DNA from: Spirulina subsalsa PCC 9445
Lineage (GTDB): Bacteria > Cyanobacteriota > Cyanobacteriia > Cyanobacteriales > Spirulinaceae
Direction: 5' to 3'
Assembly (NCBI RefSeq): GCF_000314005.1
Contig: NZ_JH980292.1
Span: 310,001-374,000 of the forward strand
Length of the DNA stretch: 64,000 nucleotides
Part shown: piece by piece, positions 52,868 through 62,918 of the stretch
Numbering within the stretch: the first letter of the stretch is position 1
Layout: each line of letters begins with the position of its first letter
The notes under the pieces: model-generated
Seen by the model: the letters and a program-made list of their open reading frames with translations, nothing else
Databases searched by the model: none
Told to the model about the DNA's origin: nothing
Translations under genes and position numbers: made by a program

Positions 52868-54712
52868 ATGTTTGTTCTCTTTTGCCTGTGGCTCATTTTA
52901 GGAAGTATTAGCTGGATTATTGGCACTGGGGTACTCCAGCGCACTCATGCCGTCAGTATAGCTCGATTCGGCGATCGCACCATCCTCGCCCTTTGGTTAG
53001 GAATCACACTCCTAGGGATTTCCCTCCTCGCCACTTCCCTCCTCCTCCCCCTCTCCCCCCTCGTCGGTGGTGTCGTTGCCCTCCTCCTAATTCTAGCCGC
53101 CCTACAGAACAAAAACACACGCCAAGAACTCTACAAACTCCCCACCCATCTATCCCTTAAAAGAATCCTAATCTACAGTATAATCGGCGTAATAATCGCC
53201 CTCTTCAATGCCCAACCCGTCACCGCTTACGACACCGGACTTTATCATTTTCCCGTCATTCAATGGCTATCCGAACATGGCACCGTCTTCGGATTAGCCC
53301 TCCTTTCCTACACCTTCGGTTATCCCTCCTCTTGGTTAGCCCTAGCCACCCCCTTTAATTTACCCACGATTGGCACCCATTTAGCCGCCACAACCGGAGG
53401 ATTTGCCCTCATTCTTTGCCTCGCCCAAGGCATCATAGCCCTCGAACGAATTTGGCGAAAAAACCATCAATTTGTTGACTATTTCTTACTCATCTCAACC
53501 CTCATTTGCCTACCCATTTATATCTGGTTCAGTCTCCCCATATCCCCCTCCCCAGACGTGCCGCTATTAGGTCTATCTATCCTTGTTCCTTGGTTAATTC
53601 TCCTATTGAGTCAAGCCCCCAAACCCCCGCAAAAAACCGTCATTGATGCCAGTCTAATCGTTCTAATTTTAGCCGCCGCAGGACTGACCATTAAACTCAC
53701 AGGCATGGTTTTATTTCTCACCAGCTTTGTCTTTTACCTATTCTTTAACACCTTTAGCCTAAAACGCTTATTTACAGGCATAATAACCAGTCTTATCCTG
53801 TTATTTCCCATGTTCAGTTATGGTCTGATTACCTCCGGTTGTCCCCTCTATCCAGCCCCCCTCTTTTGTGTTAATGTCTTCCCTTGGTCCGTCGGCACAG
53901 AAACAGCCCGTCAATCCGCTAAAGTCATCCAAAACTGTGCGCGTTGGTTGTGTCCCCCCGACCAACCCCCCGACGCGGAACCGTGGGATTGGGTTATTCC
54001 GTGGCTCATTGACCAACGACAAGCCACCTTTTTAATCCTTTGTTCCCTAGTTTTTCTCTACCTTCTTTATCGGTTATGGCAGCAAGATAAAATCTTTATC
54101 AACGGACAAAAATATATAATCAGTTTAGGGAGTTTAGGCACTTTATATATGCTTTATGGTAGTCCATCTTTAAGAATTGGCTTAGGCTATCTTTTTATCA
54201 TCCCCGCCTTTTCTCTTGCTCTCGCTTTTGAGCATAGAAAACCAGTAAAGGCTTTCTCCTTTCTGATCATTGTTTTAACCACAAACCTCTGGTTAGGGGT
54301 TTCCTCTACTCTAGTTTTGGTCTTTGTTTCTACCCTTATTTTAACCTTAGTTGCTTATGTATTTTCTCCTAAAATCAGTGATAAATTCTACTGGATAATG
54401 TTCCTGATTTTAGTCAGCATTGTACAGATTAGAATGATACCGACCTACTTTGCTGGCTTTAACTGGATTCTCCCCCCTCCTTTACCCACCTTACCCTCCG
54501 AACAATTAATCACTGAAACGGTTAATGATGTGGAATATACCACCATGAACCCGAACTATTTATGGGAACGAGAAATCGGATTTTGGTCAACTCCCGATCA
54601 ATGTTGGGCAACTCCTCTCCCTTGTAGCCCCTTTCTAACCCACGATGATATTAGACTGCGTGACCCGGAACAAGGTATTAGAGGAGGATTTATTAGAAAT
54701 GAGCAAATTTAA
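52868..54712 (+). CDS. Polytopic membrane protein, possibly glycan polymerase or GT-C
   Basis: A 614-residue protein with about twelve membrane helices. After the second helical pair comes a loop with TAYDTGLYHFPVIQWLSEHG, similar to the acceptor loop in membrane glycosyltransferases. Near the C-terminus is a polar region (NYLWEREIGFWSTPDQCWATPLPCSPF). It may be an oligosaccharide polymerase or lipid-linked-sugar transferase; I cannot choose. The codons near its 3' end overlap the next gene by 14 bases. Confidence 0.65.
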   Translation: MFVLFCLWLILGSISWIIGTGVLQRTHAVSIARFGDRTILALWLGITLLGISLLATSLLLPLSPLVGGVVALLLILAALQNKNTRQELYKLPTHLSLKRILIYSIIGVIIALFNAQPVTAYDTGLYHFPVIQWLSEHGTVFGLALLSYTFGYPSSWLALATPFNLPTIGTHLAATTGGFALILCLAQGIIALERIWRKNHQFVDYFLLISTLICLPIYIWFSLPISPSPDVPLLGLSILVPWLILLLSQAPKPPQKTVIDASLIVLILAAAGLTIKLTGMVLFLTSFVFYLFFNTFSLKRLFTGIITSLILLFPMFSYGLITSGCPLYPAPLFCVNVFPWSVGTETARQSAKVIQNCARWLCPPDQPPDAEPWDWVIPWLIDQRQATFLILCSLVFLYLLYRLWQQDKIFINGQKYIISLGSLGTLYMLYGSPSLRIGLGYLFIIPAFSLALAFEHRKPVKAFSFLIIVLTTNLWLGVSSTLVLVFVSTLILTLVAYVFSPKISDKFYWIMFLILVSIVQIRMIPTYFAGFNWILPPPLPTLPSEQLITETVNDVEYTTMNPNYLWEREIGFWSTPDQCWATPLPCSPFLTHDDIRLRDPEQGIRGGFIRNEQI

Positions 54713-55847
54713 ACGCACAATTTACTTAATTTATCAAATTATTTTAGCTAAAATATTAGATGGTCTTTTGCTATTTTATCAGCGAAGACAAGCCGTTCCT
54801 CACTTGCCAGAAGACCCATTAGAACACCCTGAATCAATTTTTATTTTACGCAACAATGACTTAGGCGATTTACTCATTATTACCCCACTACTTGACGCAC
54901 TAAGAAAACAATTTCCTCAAACCAAAATTGTTTTAGGAATAGGACACTGGGCGACAGAGATTGTTCAACATAACCCCCACATTAGCGAAATTATCCTAAT
55001 CAATGCCCCTTGGTTTAATCGCGTCATTCCCCAGCAAAAAATAACCGATATTTTTACTTATATTTTTACCTCCCCAGAAGTGGCAAAACTCAGCCAACAA
55101 AAATTTACTATCGGGATTGATATTTTTGGCAGCTATTGGGGGGCTTTCCTCTTACTTCGGGCTAAAATTCCCTATCGTTTGGGGGTTAAAGGGTATGCCG
55201 GAGGATATCAGGCTATGCAGCAATATGTCCAGTATAATGAACGTGAACAAGTGGGGCGTTCTGCCTTGCGCTTTGCCGAACTTTTAGGAGTGCAAGACTT
55301 ACCCCAATGTCGCCCCCAACTCTTTTTAACCAGCGAGGAAAAAGCCGAGGGTGAGAAAAAATGGTCTGAGGTTGCTACAGAATCCCAACAGCGTGTTATT
55401 GTAGCCGCAGGATCTGGTTTAGAAGCCAAATGTTGGCCGTTGGATTATTATATTGAATTAGTCCGAGAACTAGCCCAACGTGATAGTCTTAAAATCATCC
55501 TCATTGGCGGAAAAGGAGATATTCTAGCCGCCCAAAAAATCAGTTCATCTGCCCCTAACACGATTAACCTAGTCGGGAAAATGACCTTACGAGAAACCTT
55601 TGCACTAACAGCCCTGTCTCAGCTTGTCCTGTGTAATTCTAGCATGATGATGCACGCCGCCGCCGCGTTTTCTATTCCTACCCTAGTCTTGCTAGGTGAT
55701 AGTTTTGCCTCTCAAGCTCAACATGATGACCAATGGGGCTATGAGTCTTGCTATCATAGTTTAGGCAAAGAGTTAGGACAACGAGACAAAATTTATACAC
55801 CCGATGAGGTTTTAAATTATGCTCGGTACAATCAATTATTATTTTGA
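54699..55847 (+). CDS. Glycosyltransferase family 9 (heptosyltransferase-like)
   Basis: A 382-residue GT-B protein with FILRNNDLGDLLIITPLLDALRKQFP (about 48-73), GTP-type VIVAAGSGLEAKCWPLDYYIELVREL, and NLVGKMTLRETFALTALSQLVLCNSSMMMHAAAAFSIPTLVLLG, the classic GT9 pattern. GAGGAGG lies about 11 bases before the ATG at 54699, which decides the start. It overlaps the preceding gene by 14 bases. Substrate could be heptose or another sugar. Confidence 0.86.
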   Translation: MSKFKRTIYLIYQIILAKILDGLLLFYQRRQAVPHLPEDPLEHPESIFILRNNDLGDLLIITPLLDALRKQFPQTKIVLGIGHWATEIVQHNPHISEIILINAPWFNRVIPQQKITDIFTYIFTSPEVAKLSQQKFTIGIDIFGSYWGAFLLLRAKIPYRLGVKGYAGGYQAMQQYVQYNEREQVGRSALRFAELLGVQDLPQCRPQLFLTSEEKAEGEKKWSEVATESQQRVIVAAGSGLEAKCWPLDYYIELVRELAQRDSLKIILIGGKGDILAAQKISSSAPNTINLVGKMTLRETFALTALSQLVLCNSSMMMHAAAAFSIPTLVLLGDSFASQAQHDDQWGYESCYHSLGKELGQRDKIYTPDEVLNYARYNQLLF

Positions 55848-55873
55848 TCTCAATCCATCCCCTATTTTTTACC

Positions 55874-57490
55874 ATGAATATACATTCATTTAAAACTTTA
55901 AAATCGGCTCATTTACTCAACAATCTCTTAATCTATCTTAAAGTAAATTGGGCGTTAACCATTGGCCTCTTTTTAGCCGTATCTGTTCGCCTTACTTTTT
56001 GGATTTATACCGATCGAACCTGGGAAGATGCCTTAATTACCACAACCCACGCCATGAGTGCGGCCGAGGGAATTGGTTTAACCCATCACGCGGGAGAACC
56101 TCCCATTCACGGTTTTACCTCTGTTCTTTCTGTTCTGATTCCTTTAGTAGCAGAGGTAACAGTTTCAGGATCGGGTATATTTTTCCTGAAACTTTGTTCA
56201 GTGATTGCTAGTGTTTTGACGTTAATTTATGCCCATTCTATTGGTCAAAAATATAACCTTGATCAGTGGTCAAGCTTATTTGTTTTAGTGTTCTTAGCCT
56301 GTGATTATCAGCACATTTTTTATGGAATGGCAGGCATGGAAACTCAAGTCGCCGTTGCCATTATTGTGGCGGGGGCTTTTTATGTTATAAATCGGGCAAC
56401 TATTCCCAGTGGAATTTGTTTAGGTTTAGCGTTATTAGCCCGTCCTGATTTTGTTTTGTGGGTTGCCCCTGCGTTATTTTTTCTGGGTGTCTATAACTGG
56501 AAAATTGCTAGAAATTCGGGTATTATTGCCTTTCTTGTTACCCTGCCTTGGTTAATCTTTACCTTGCTTTATTATGGTTCTCCTGTGCCGAATCCCATTA
56601 AAGCAAAAGCTGGGTTTTATTTTCAGGATCAACTGACAGAACATTCCTCCAAGTTAGCTGAATGGATGCACTGGATTGGGGTAAGACTGGATATGCACCG
56701 ACTGCAAACTTGGAAGATGTTAACCCCTCTCTATAATGTTAATTCCGCCATTATTATTGATCCTCCAATTCGCTTTCGTTATGCCATCATCTTTGCTTTC
56801 ATTTTTGTTACGTTAGCCTTGATTGGCATTTGGACTAAGCGTCGTTCCCTTGAGTTTTACCCCATCATTGGCTATTTAGGCATTTATTTAGTTTACCGAG
56901 TTCTCTTTGTTTTTCCTTTCTATTTTGATTGGTATTTACCCCCCTTTACGGCTTTTTTGGTTCTCTGTGCTGGCCTTGGAATTCATCGCTTAGGTAAAGC
57001 GTCATGGCAGGTTAAGCGAGGTTTAGCGATTGTTCTTTCTCTCGCCTATGCTTTCCATATTCCCTTTACCTTTCCCTTAGAACAGCGTGTACAATCAATT
57101 GAGAATCAAGTGCGTAGACCGTTGGGAGAATATTTAGGTCAAGTCATTCAACCCGGAGAAGCTATTACCTCTGAATCTTCCGGCTACATTGGCTATTATT
57201 CAAGGGGATTACTGTGGGATTTTCCCGGTTTAACGTCCCATACTTCTCGGCAGGTTTTAGAGAATGTGCCACCGGAGGATAACAATTTATACTATTTGAT
57301 TGCTCAGTTAGAACCGACATGGATTGTTTTACGACCTAATGAACGAGATGAGCTAGCGAGAATGTACCCAGAAATCTATGCTAAATATCGGGTACATAAA
57401 CACCTGAAGTCAGAAGTAGATTTAAACTATTTATTTATGTCTTATACCAGTATTGATCAAGAATTCTGGTTAATGCGTCGTGAGGATTAA
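55874..57490 (+). CDS. GT-C-type membrane glycosyltransferase
   Basis: A 538-residue protein with about ten membrane helices. The first loop holds TDRTWEDALITTTHAMSAAEGIG, with adjacent Glu-Asp typical of the catalytic acid of GT-C enzymes that use polyprenyl-phosphate sugars. A long C-terminal extracytoplasmic part contains SSGYIGYYSRGLLWDFPGL. I choose ATG at 55874; a TTG 30 bases upstream is the alternative. The family cannot be named. Confidence 0.72.
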   Translation: MNIHSFKTLKSAHLLNNLLIYLKVNWALTIGLFLAVSVRLTFWIYTDRTWEDALITTTHAMSAAEGIGLTHHAGEPPIHGFTSVLSVLIPLVAEVTVSGSGIFFLKLCSVIASVLTLIYAHSIGQKYNLDQWSSLFVLVFLACDYQHIFYGMAGMETQVAVAIIVAGAFYVINRATIPSGICLGLALLARPDFVLWVAPALFFLGVYNWKIARNSGIIAFLVTLPWLIFTLLYYGSPVPNPIKAKAGFYFQDQLTEHSSKLAEWMHWIGVRLDMHRLQTWKMLTPLYNVNSAIIIDPPIRFRYAIIFAFIFVTLALIGIWTKRRSLEFYPIIGYLGIYLVYRVLFVFPFYFDWYLPPFTAFLVLCAGLGIHRLGKASWQVKRGLAIVLSLAYAFHIPFTFPLEQRVQSIENQVRRPLGEYLGQVIQPGEAITSESSGYIGYYSRGLLWDFPGLTSHTSRQVLENVPPEDNNLYYLIAQLEPTWIVLRPNERDELARMYPEIYAKYRVHKHLKSEVDLNYLFMSYTSIDQEFWLMRRED

Positions 57491-57511
57491 ATCCGAGGAG
57501 AGGAAAGCGGG

Positions 57512-58588
57512 ATGAAAACCTTAGTGCAAATTGTGCCGACGTTACCTCCGGGAGTCGATGGTTTGGGAGATTACGCCCTCTATTTGGCTCAACAATTAAA
57601 GCAAGATTGGCACATTAACACCCGCTTTGTAGTGGGAGATGCCAATTGGCAAGGAACGCCAAACATAGAGGATTTTTCCGTCAGGGCTGTGTCGGAACGT
57701 TCTGCTAAAAGTCTCGGTGTTTTGTTAGAAGATACAGAGCAGATTTTACTCCAATATTCTGGCTATGGTTATGCACAACGAGGATGTCCTAATTGGTTAG
57801 CAAAAGGGTTAAAAACGTGGCGACAACAGGGGGGGTATTTAGTGACCTTTTTTCATGAACTCTATGCCTATGATCACGGCCCCCCTTGGAGTAGTTCCTT
57901 TTGGTACTCTCCCCTGCAAAAACGGGTAGCGCGTCGTTTGGTGCAACTGAGCGATCGCACCCTAACCAGTAAACAAGCCTATGCCCAGCGTTTACAAGCC
58001 TTACACCCTGCCCAAAGTTCCCCCATCTCCTCCCTCCCCGTCTTCTCCACCATCGGAGAACCCCCCCATTTAACCCCCTTAAACCAACGAACGAGACGGA
58101 TGATAGTCTTTGGTCATCGTAACAGCAGAACCCTCGCCTATGAGCGGGATTTCGCCCAATTAGAGCGCGTTTGCCAGGCACTGGAGATCACCGAAATTGA
58201 AGATATTGGCGTTCCCCTAGATTTTCCCCTACCTTGCGTTAATGGGGTGACAGTGCGACCGTGGGGGGTGCTAGATGCCGGGAAAATTAGCGCACTCATG
58301 CAGGATGCGATCGCCGGATTTCTAAGCACACCTCCCCCAGCCTACCTCGCTAAGTCTACCATATTTGCGGCCTACTGCGCTCATGGTTTAATTCCCGTGT
58401 TAACCTTACCCCAACAGCAACCCGAAGATCACCTAACCGCCATGCAGGACTACTGGCACGCCCACCCAGAGCAAGTTAGCTTATCCTTCACTCAAGGAGA
58501 AGCGATCGCCCACCAAGCCCATTGTTGGTATCAAGACCATAGCTTACCCAAACAAGCTAAAATTATAGCGACTCTTTTTAGCCCTTAA
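57512..58588 (+). CDS. Glycosyltransferase-like protein (GT4-related)
   Basis: A 358-residue protein with a GT-B-like N-terminus: KTLVQIVPTLPPGVDGLGDYALYLAQQL, LLQYSGYGYAQRGCPNWL and LVTFFHELYAYDHGPPWSSSFW. The C-terminal half is weaker and lacks a clear E-x7-E motif (KSTIFAAYCAHGLIPVLTL in that position), so it may be inactive or divergent. AGGAGAGG is upstream of the ATG at good spacing. It lies in the glycan operon. Confidence 0.7.
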   Translation: MKTLVQIVPTLPPGVDGLGDYALYLAQQLKQDWHINTRFVVGDANWQGTPNIEDFSVRAVSERSAKSLGVLLEDTEQILLQYSGYGYAQRGCPNWLAKGLKTWRQQGGYLVTFFHELYAYDHGPPWSSSFWYSPLQKRVARRLVQLSDRTLTSKQAYAQRLQALHPAQSSPISSLPVFSTIGEPPHLTPLNQRTRRMIVFGHRNSRTLAYERDFAQLERVCQALEITEIEDIGVPLDFPLPCVNGVTVRPWGVLDAGKISALMQDAIAGFLSTPPPAYLAKSTIFAAYCAHGLIPVLTLPQQQPEDHLTAMQDYWHAHPEQVSLSFTQGEAIAHQAHCWYQDHSLPKQAKIIATLFSP

Positions 58589-58602
58589 TCTGTAAATATT
58601 CA

Positions 58603-60063
58603 ATGGCGTTATCTGACCTTAAATTTCCCTTCTTCAAAACATTTAGCTTTACTGTTTTAACCCCAATTGTGTTATTTTGGTTATCTCTGTATGCCCTAGG
58701 TTATCCCTTGCCCGGCGATGATGATCTCTTCTTTATTGGGGCTGGCATTCACCTTGCAGAAACAGGAAATTTTGTCAACCCATTTCTATCCCAATGGGCT
58801 GAACAAACCATCGACCGATTCTATGTTCAACCCCCCTTTTATTCCTACGCTCTTGCCCTATGGTTACAAATTTTTAGCATCACAACTCGCAGTTTTCTCC
58901 TCTTCCAGTTCTTCTGTTATAGCAGCTTTTCAATTTTCCTAGCCTTAACCCTACGAAAGTTAAAATTTTCCCCTTTAGCGTCTTGGGCTATTATCCTCTG
59001 TGCTGCACTGTGGCTGCTGTTCGGAGGGCTAAGACAAGATGCCTTTGCCACCGCCTTATTGATGGCCGGGTTATATTATCTTTTAACCGATCAAGTGGTT
59101 TATTACCTAATTGGTTTTACAATTTTAGGTCTTTCCGTCCTTTCTTCTCCAGTTAATATTGCCTATGCCACCCCTTTAGCTTGGGCTATCCTAATCCGTA
59201 ACTTTATGACCCAAAAATCCTCAATCTTAATCCGGCAGTATGTCACTCCAAGGCTGTTGATGCTGCTGAGTGCAATTGTTATAGTTTTTCTCCTATTTTT
59301 ACTCAGTATTAACTTTGAACTGGCGCGCTTTTTTGCCGATCTCGGTTGGCACTCTGACCTACGACGTTCCCCCATCTCCCGTATTATACCTAACTTGATT
59401 TTTATTGTTACAGGAGGGTATGGAAAAATCACCTATGGAGGACTCTATATTTTTAGTATTTTCTTCGCCGGATTATTGTTTATAAAACGGAAAACAACCC
59501 CCAAACAGTTATATTGTGTCTTGCTAAGTTTGCTGCTAGCGATAATCTTGGGACTCATCACCTATGCCAACACCTTAGCCTCTAATATTAATTTCCTGCT
59601 TTGGGTGAGTATTATTCTAACCTTAAATAAACTAGACCTAAAAGCCCTTCATCGCCAAATCCTCTGTTGTATCGCTTTTCTTTTGTTATTAATTAATTAC
59701 AGTTCAACTCTCTTAAACCTAGTGTTTGTCGATCATAGACTAGATCCCCCAGAAACGATTGCTGAAATTGTTGATTATGTGGCTAACAACCCAGAAAAAA
59801 CCTATTTTATAGATGGAATTTCTGCTCGTTATATTTTTGACTATAAATTACCCCCTAGAGCCGTGAGTTGGGAATTTTCAGGAGAACCCGCAATGGGGCC
59901 TCCAACTTCCCTCGCGGATAAGTCTGAAAATGAGGTCTGGATTATTTCCCGTAGGCAAGCATGGCACGTTCCCGAGTTACCAGATTATCCTAGATTGACA
60001 TTACTAGGTCGTCGTTTTAAAAGTATTGCCGCCCAACCTCATAAAATTCTTCTCATTCCTTAA
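58603..60063 (+). CDS. GT-C-like membrane protein (paralogue 1)
   Basis: A 486-residue polytopic protein. Its first extracytoplasmic loop reads GDDDLFFIGAGIHLAETGNF followed by VNPFLSQW and RFYVQPPFYSY, an acidic-triad loop as in ArnT/PMT-type transferases. The C-terminus repeats a periplasmic motif (FDYKLPPRAVSWEFSGEP...RRQAWHVPELPDYPRL). It is a close paralogue of the next gene, so the two arose by tandem duplication. The sugar donor is unknown. Confidence 0.68.
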   Translation: MALSDLKFPFFKTFSFTVLTPIVLFWLSLYALGYPLPGDDDLFFIGAGIHLAETGNFVNPFLSQWAEQTIDRFYVQPPFYSYALALWLQIFSITTRSFLLFQFFCYSSFSIFLALTLRKLKFSPLASWAIILCAALWLLFGGLRQDAFATALLMAGLYYLLTDQVVYYLIGFTILGLSVLSSPVNIAYATPLAWAILIRNFMTQKSSILIRQYVTPRLLMLLSAIVIVFLLFLLSINFELARFFADLGWHSDLRRSPISRIIPNLIFIVTGGYGKITYGGLYIFSIFFAGLLFIKRKTTPKQLYCVLLSLLLAIILGLITYANTLASNINFLLWVSIILTLNKLDLKALHRQILCCIAFLLLLINYSSTLLNLVFVDHRLDPPETIAEIVDYVANNPEKTYFIDGISARYIFDYKLPPRAVSWEFSGEPAMGPPTSLADKSENEVWIISRRQAWHVPELPDYPRLTLLGRRFKSIAAQPHKILLIP

Positions 60064-60129
60064 CTGATTCATGATTTCCCCCAACAATCATCACGGGATT
60101 CCTTATCAATTACATCAGGATCTAATTTT

Positions 60130-61605
60130 ATGATTCAAGCAAAACTGATCCCTTTTCAAAATTTTAAGTCCATTATCAAAAACTACTATTTTCAAGTTTT
60201 TACCCCTATTCCCTTGTTTTGGCTGGTTTTTTATGCCCTAGGATTTCCTCCTCCTATGGATGATGATTTATTCTTTATTGGGGCTGCTATAAACTTAGCT
60301 AAAACGGGAAATTTTGTTAATCCATTATTAGCCTTGTGGTCAGATAGAGCGATTGACCGATTCTATGTTCAGCCTCCCTTTCATTCTCATATTTTGGGCT
60401 TTTGGCTTCAACTATTTGGCGTAAATACCGCTAGTCTTTTAGCCTTTCAGGTGTTCTGTTACTTTGTCTTTTCTGTTTTCTTAGCCCTTTTGCTCAAAAG
60501 ATATAAATTTCCGTGGTTTACTCCCTTAGCGATTACCCTTTGTTACGGTCTATTTATGTTTGGTTTTGGGTTACGCCAAGATGGGATCTCCATGGCTTTT
60601 TTAGCCCTAGGTTTATGGCTGATTTCCTATGATCAATATCTCGCCTATTTTTTCGGGTTTGTTTGTTTAGGTTCAAGTATTCTTTCCTTACCCGTTAATA
60701 TGGTAATAGCAATCCCGTTTGGTTTAGGGATTCTGATCCGCAACTTTTGGTCAATCAAAGACGCTCCAGTGACGCTTAAAAAGCATCTATTTTATACCTC
60801 AATGATTTGGGGGTTAGCTGTTTTATTTACATTTTTTATTCTTTTACTCAGTATCAACTTTGAATTGTCTCGTTTTCTCTCTGATTTATCTTGGTGTGCC
60901 TCCCTCCGTCGCCAACCGATTAGTAACTTAATCCCAAGTATTATTTGGCAAATTTCTATAGGGGCTGGAAAAATGATTTACGGCAGTCTTTACGGTTTAT
61001 TGCTTGCTGTAGAAATCTTGGTTTTAATCAATTATAAAAAACAGGAAAATTTAATCAAAGGATTTTTAGTGATTAGCAATATTTCATTAGGAACAATGCT
61101 AATTGCTTATTCTAATGTCTTGGGAACAAATTTTAATTTTTTCTGTTGGGTCTGTGTGATCATTCTTTTATCGAAATCTACTCTCCCGGCAATTTCTCGA
61201 AAAATTCTAGGATTAATGGCGGCCGTTATTGTCTTCATTAATTACAGTCCCACGTTTCTCACACTCTTCTTCCAAGATAGAACTGTCTCTACAAGCGTAC
61301 AAGAAGCTAAAGAGTTTGTCGAAGCTCATCCCAATACAGCCTACTGGGTTGATAGTATTGCGGCAAGGTTTGTCTTTGACTATGATATTCCTGAAGGGTC
61401 AGTAGGCTGGGAGTTTTCGAGCGGTTCGGTTTTCTTCTTGCCGAGTTCTGTCGCCCAAAAACCACCAGATATGGTCTGGATTATTGGGACTAAACAGGCT
61501 TGGCATATTCCTGATGAATTACCGGACTACCCACGATTACAAGTATTTGGTCGAGAATTTCAAAGTATTGCTCGTAAACCTTATGATGTTTTAATCATTG
61601 AATAA
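60130..61605 (+). CDS. GT-C-like membrane protein (paralogue 2)
   Basis: A 491-residue paralogue of the preceding protein, with the same loop (MDDDLFFIGAAINLAKTGNF, RFYVQPPFHSH), the same transmembrane layout and the same end (WEFSSGS...KQAWHIPDELPDYPRLQVFGREFQSIARKPYDVLIIE). Differences are spread along the length, so duplication is not recent. The two may add alternative sugars. It is 67 bases after paralogue 1. Confidence 0.68.
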   Translation: MIQAKLIPFQNFKSIIKNYYFQVFTPIPLFWLVFYALGFPPPMDDDLFFIGAAINLAKTGNFVNPLLALWSDRAIDRFYVQPPFHSHILGFWLQLFGVNTASLLAFQVFCYFVFSVFLALLLKRYKFPWFTPLAITLCYGLFMFGFGLRQDGISMAFLALGLWLISYDQYLAYFFGFVCLGSSILSLPVNMVIAIPFGLGILIRNFWSIKDAPVTLKKHLFYTSMIWGLAVLFTFFILLLSINFELSRFLSDLSWCASLRRQPISNLIPSIIWQISIGAGKMIYGSLYGLLLAVEILVLINYKKQENLIKGFLVISNISLGTMLIAYSNVLGTNFNFFCWVCVIILLSKSTLPAISRKILGLMAAVIVFINYSPTFLTLFFQDRTVSTSVQEAKEFVEAHPNTAYWVDSIAARFVFDYDIPEGSVGWEFSSGSVFFLPSSVAQKPPDMVWIIGTKQAWHIPDELPDYPRLQVFGREFQSIARKPYDVLIIE

Positions 61606-61617
61606 ATTAGGCAAATT

Positions 61618-62883
61618 ATGTCATCTCCAGCTAATGGTCGCTTAAAGTTTTTGGGTGCAGCGAGTTTAAGCACTGCGTTTAATTTGGTCTTAATCTCTGT
61701 CCTGATTGAACAATTACAATGGGATGGGAATATAGCCAATTTGGTGGCTGTAGAAGTGTCCTTACTGTTTGGTTTTTTGGCTTATCGTTTGTTGGTGTGG
61801 TCAGGGGGAAATTGGCAGATTCAGGATGTGTTGCTCAAGCAAATCCCCCTCTACCATATCTCTCATGGGGCGGCTTTATTGGGGCGGATTTTGCTGATTT
61901 TTCCCCTGTTGAACTATTGGGGGGTACATTATGGGGTAAATACCCTTGCCGGGGCGATTTTTGGGGGGATTTTGAATTATCTGGTGAGCGATCGCATTCT
62001 ACCAGAATTAAGGCGATCGCATTTCCACTATCCCGAAGCCCTCGCCCCCTCCCTCGTTGCCTCTGGACCCCGTGCAGAACGTCCCGATTCCCTCCCCCCC
62101 GTCGATCTTCTTTCTATCGTTATTCCAGCGTATAACGAGGAAGGAAGTATTAGCCCCACCGTCCACAAACTCAGCCAGCGCCTAGAGGAAGCAGACTTAA
62201 ACTATGAGATTTTAGTAGTCAATGATAACAGCCGCGATCGCACAGAACAAATCCTGCAACAACTGCACCAAGAAAACCCCCGCGTTCGTTACATTAATAA
62301 CTACTACCCCAACGGTTTTGGTTTTGCCGTCCGGTGTGGAGTCGAAAACTTTCAAGGGGATGCCGTTATTGTCTACATGGGCGACAGTTCGGACAGTCCC
62401 GATAATATTATAGACTACTACGAACAACTGCAAGCAGGCTATGAATGCGTCTTTGGTTCGCGCTTCATCCAAGGCAGCAAAATTGTAGACTATCCCACCC
62501 ACAAACTCCTAATTAACCGTTTAGCCAACTGGTTTGTTAAAGTCCTCTTTGGACTCGACTACAACGACACCACCAACGCCTTTAAAGCCTACCGGAAAGA
62601 AGTCATTCAAGGCATTTCGCCCTTACTTTCCCATCACTTTAACCTCACCGTAGAAATGCCCCTAAAAGCCATCGTCCGAGGCTACTCCTACACCATTGTT
62701 CCCATTACTTGGCACAACCGCAAAGCGGGAGTTTCCAAACTCAAAATCAAAGAAATGGGCAGTCGTTACCTCTTTATTGTCCTCTCCATCTTCTTAGAAC
62801 AAAAACTATCGGGAGGAGACTATCACCGCAGCAGAAACCCCATCGCTCAATCTCCCATAAGTTCTCATAAATCGTCAAACTAA
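61618..62883 (+). CDS. GtrA-GT2 fusion glycosyltransferase
   Basis: A 421-residue fusion. Residues about 8-130 are a four-helix GtrA domain (LKFLGAASLSTAFNLVLISV...GAIFGGILNYLVSDRIL), usually thought to flip or anchor polyprenyl-linked sugar. Residues about 155-400 are a DPM1-like GT2 (LSIVIPAYNEEGSISPTVHK, LVVNDNSRDRTEQIL, VYMGDSSDSPD, FGSRFIQGSKIVDYP). It probably makes a polyprenyl-phosphate sugar for the GT-C enzymes just upstream. The usual order is GT2 then GtrA; here it is reversed. Confidence 0.85.
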   Translation: MSSPANGRLKFLGAASLSTAFNLVLISVLIEQLQWDGNIANLVAVEVSLLFGFLAYRLLVWSGGNWQIQDVLLKQIPLYHISHGAALLGRILLIFPLLNYWGVHYGVNTLAGAIFGGILNYLVSDRILPELRRSHFHYPEALAPSLVASGPRAERPDSLPPVDLLSIVIPAYNEEGSISPTVHKLSQRLEEADLNYEILVVNDNSRDRTEQILQQLHQENPRVRYINNYYPNGFGFAVRCGVENFQGDAVIVYMGDSSDSPDNIIDYYEQLQAGYECVFGSRFIQGSKIVDYPTHKLLINRLANWFVKVLFGLDYNDTTNAFKAYRKEVIQGISPLLSHHFNLTVEMPLKAIVRGYSYTIVPITWHNRKAGVSKLKIKEMGSRYLFIVLSIFLEQKLSGGDYHRSRNPIAQSPISSHKSSN

Positions 62884-62918
62884 ACCCCAGTCAAGTTATT
62901 AAAAATTCCCCAAACATC

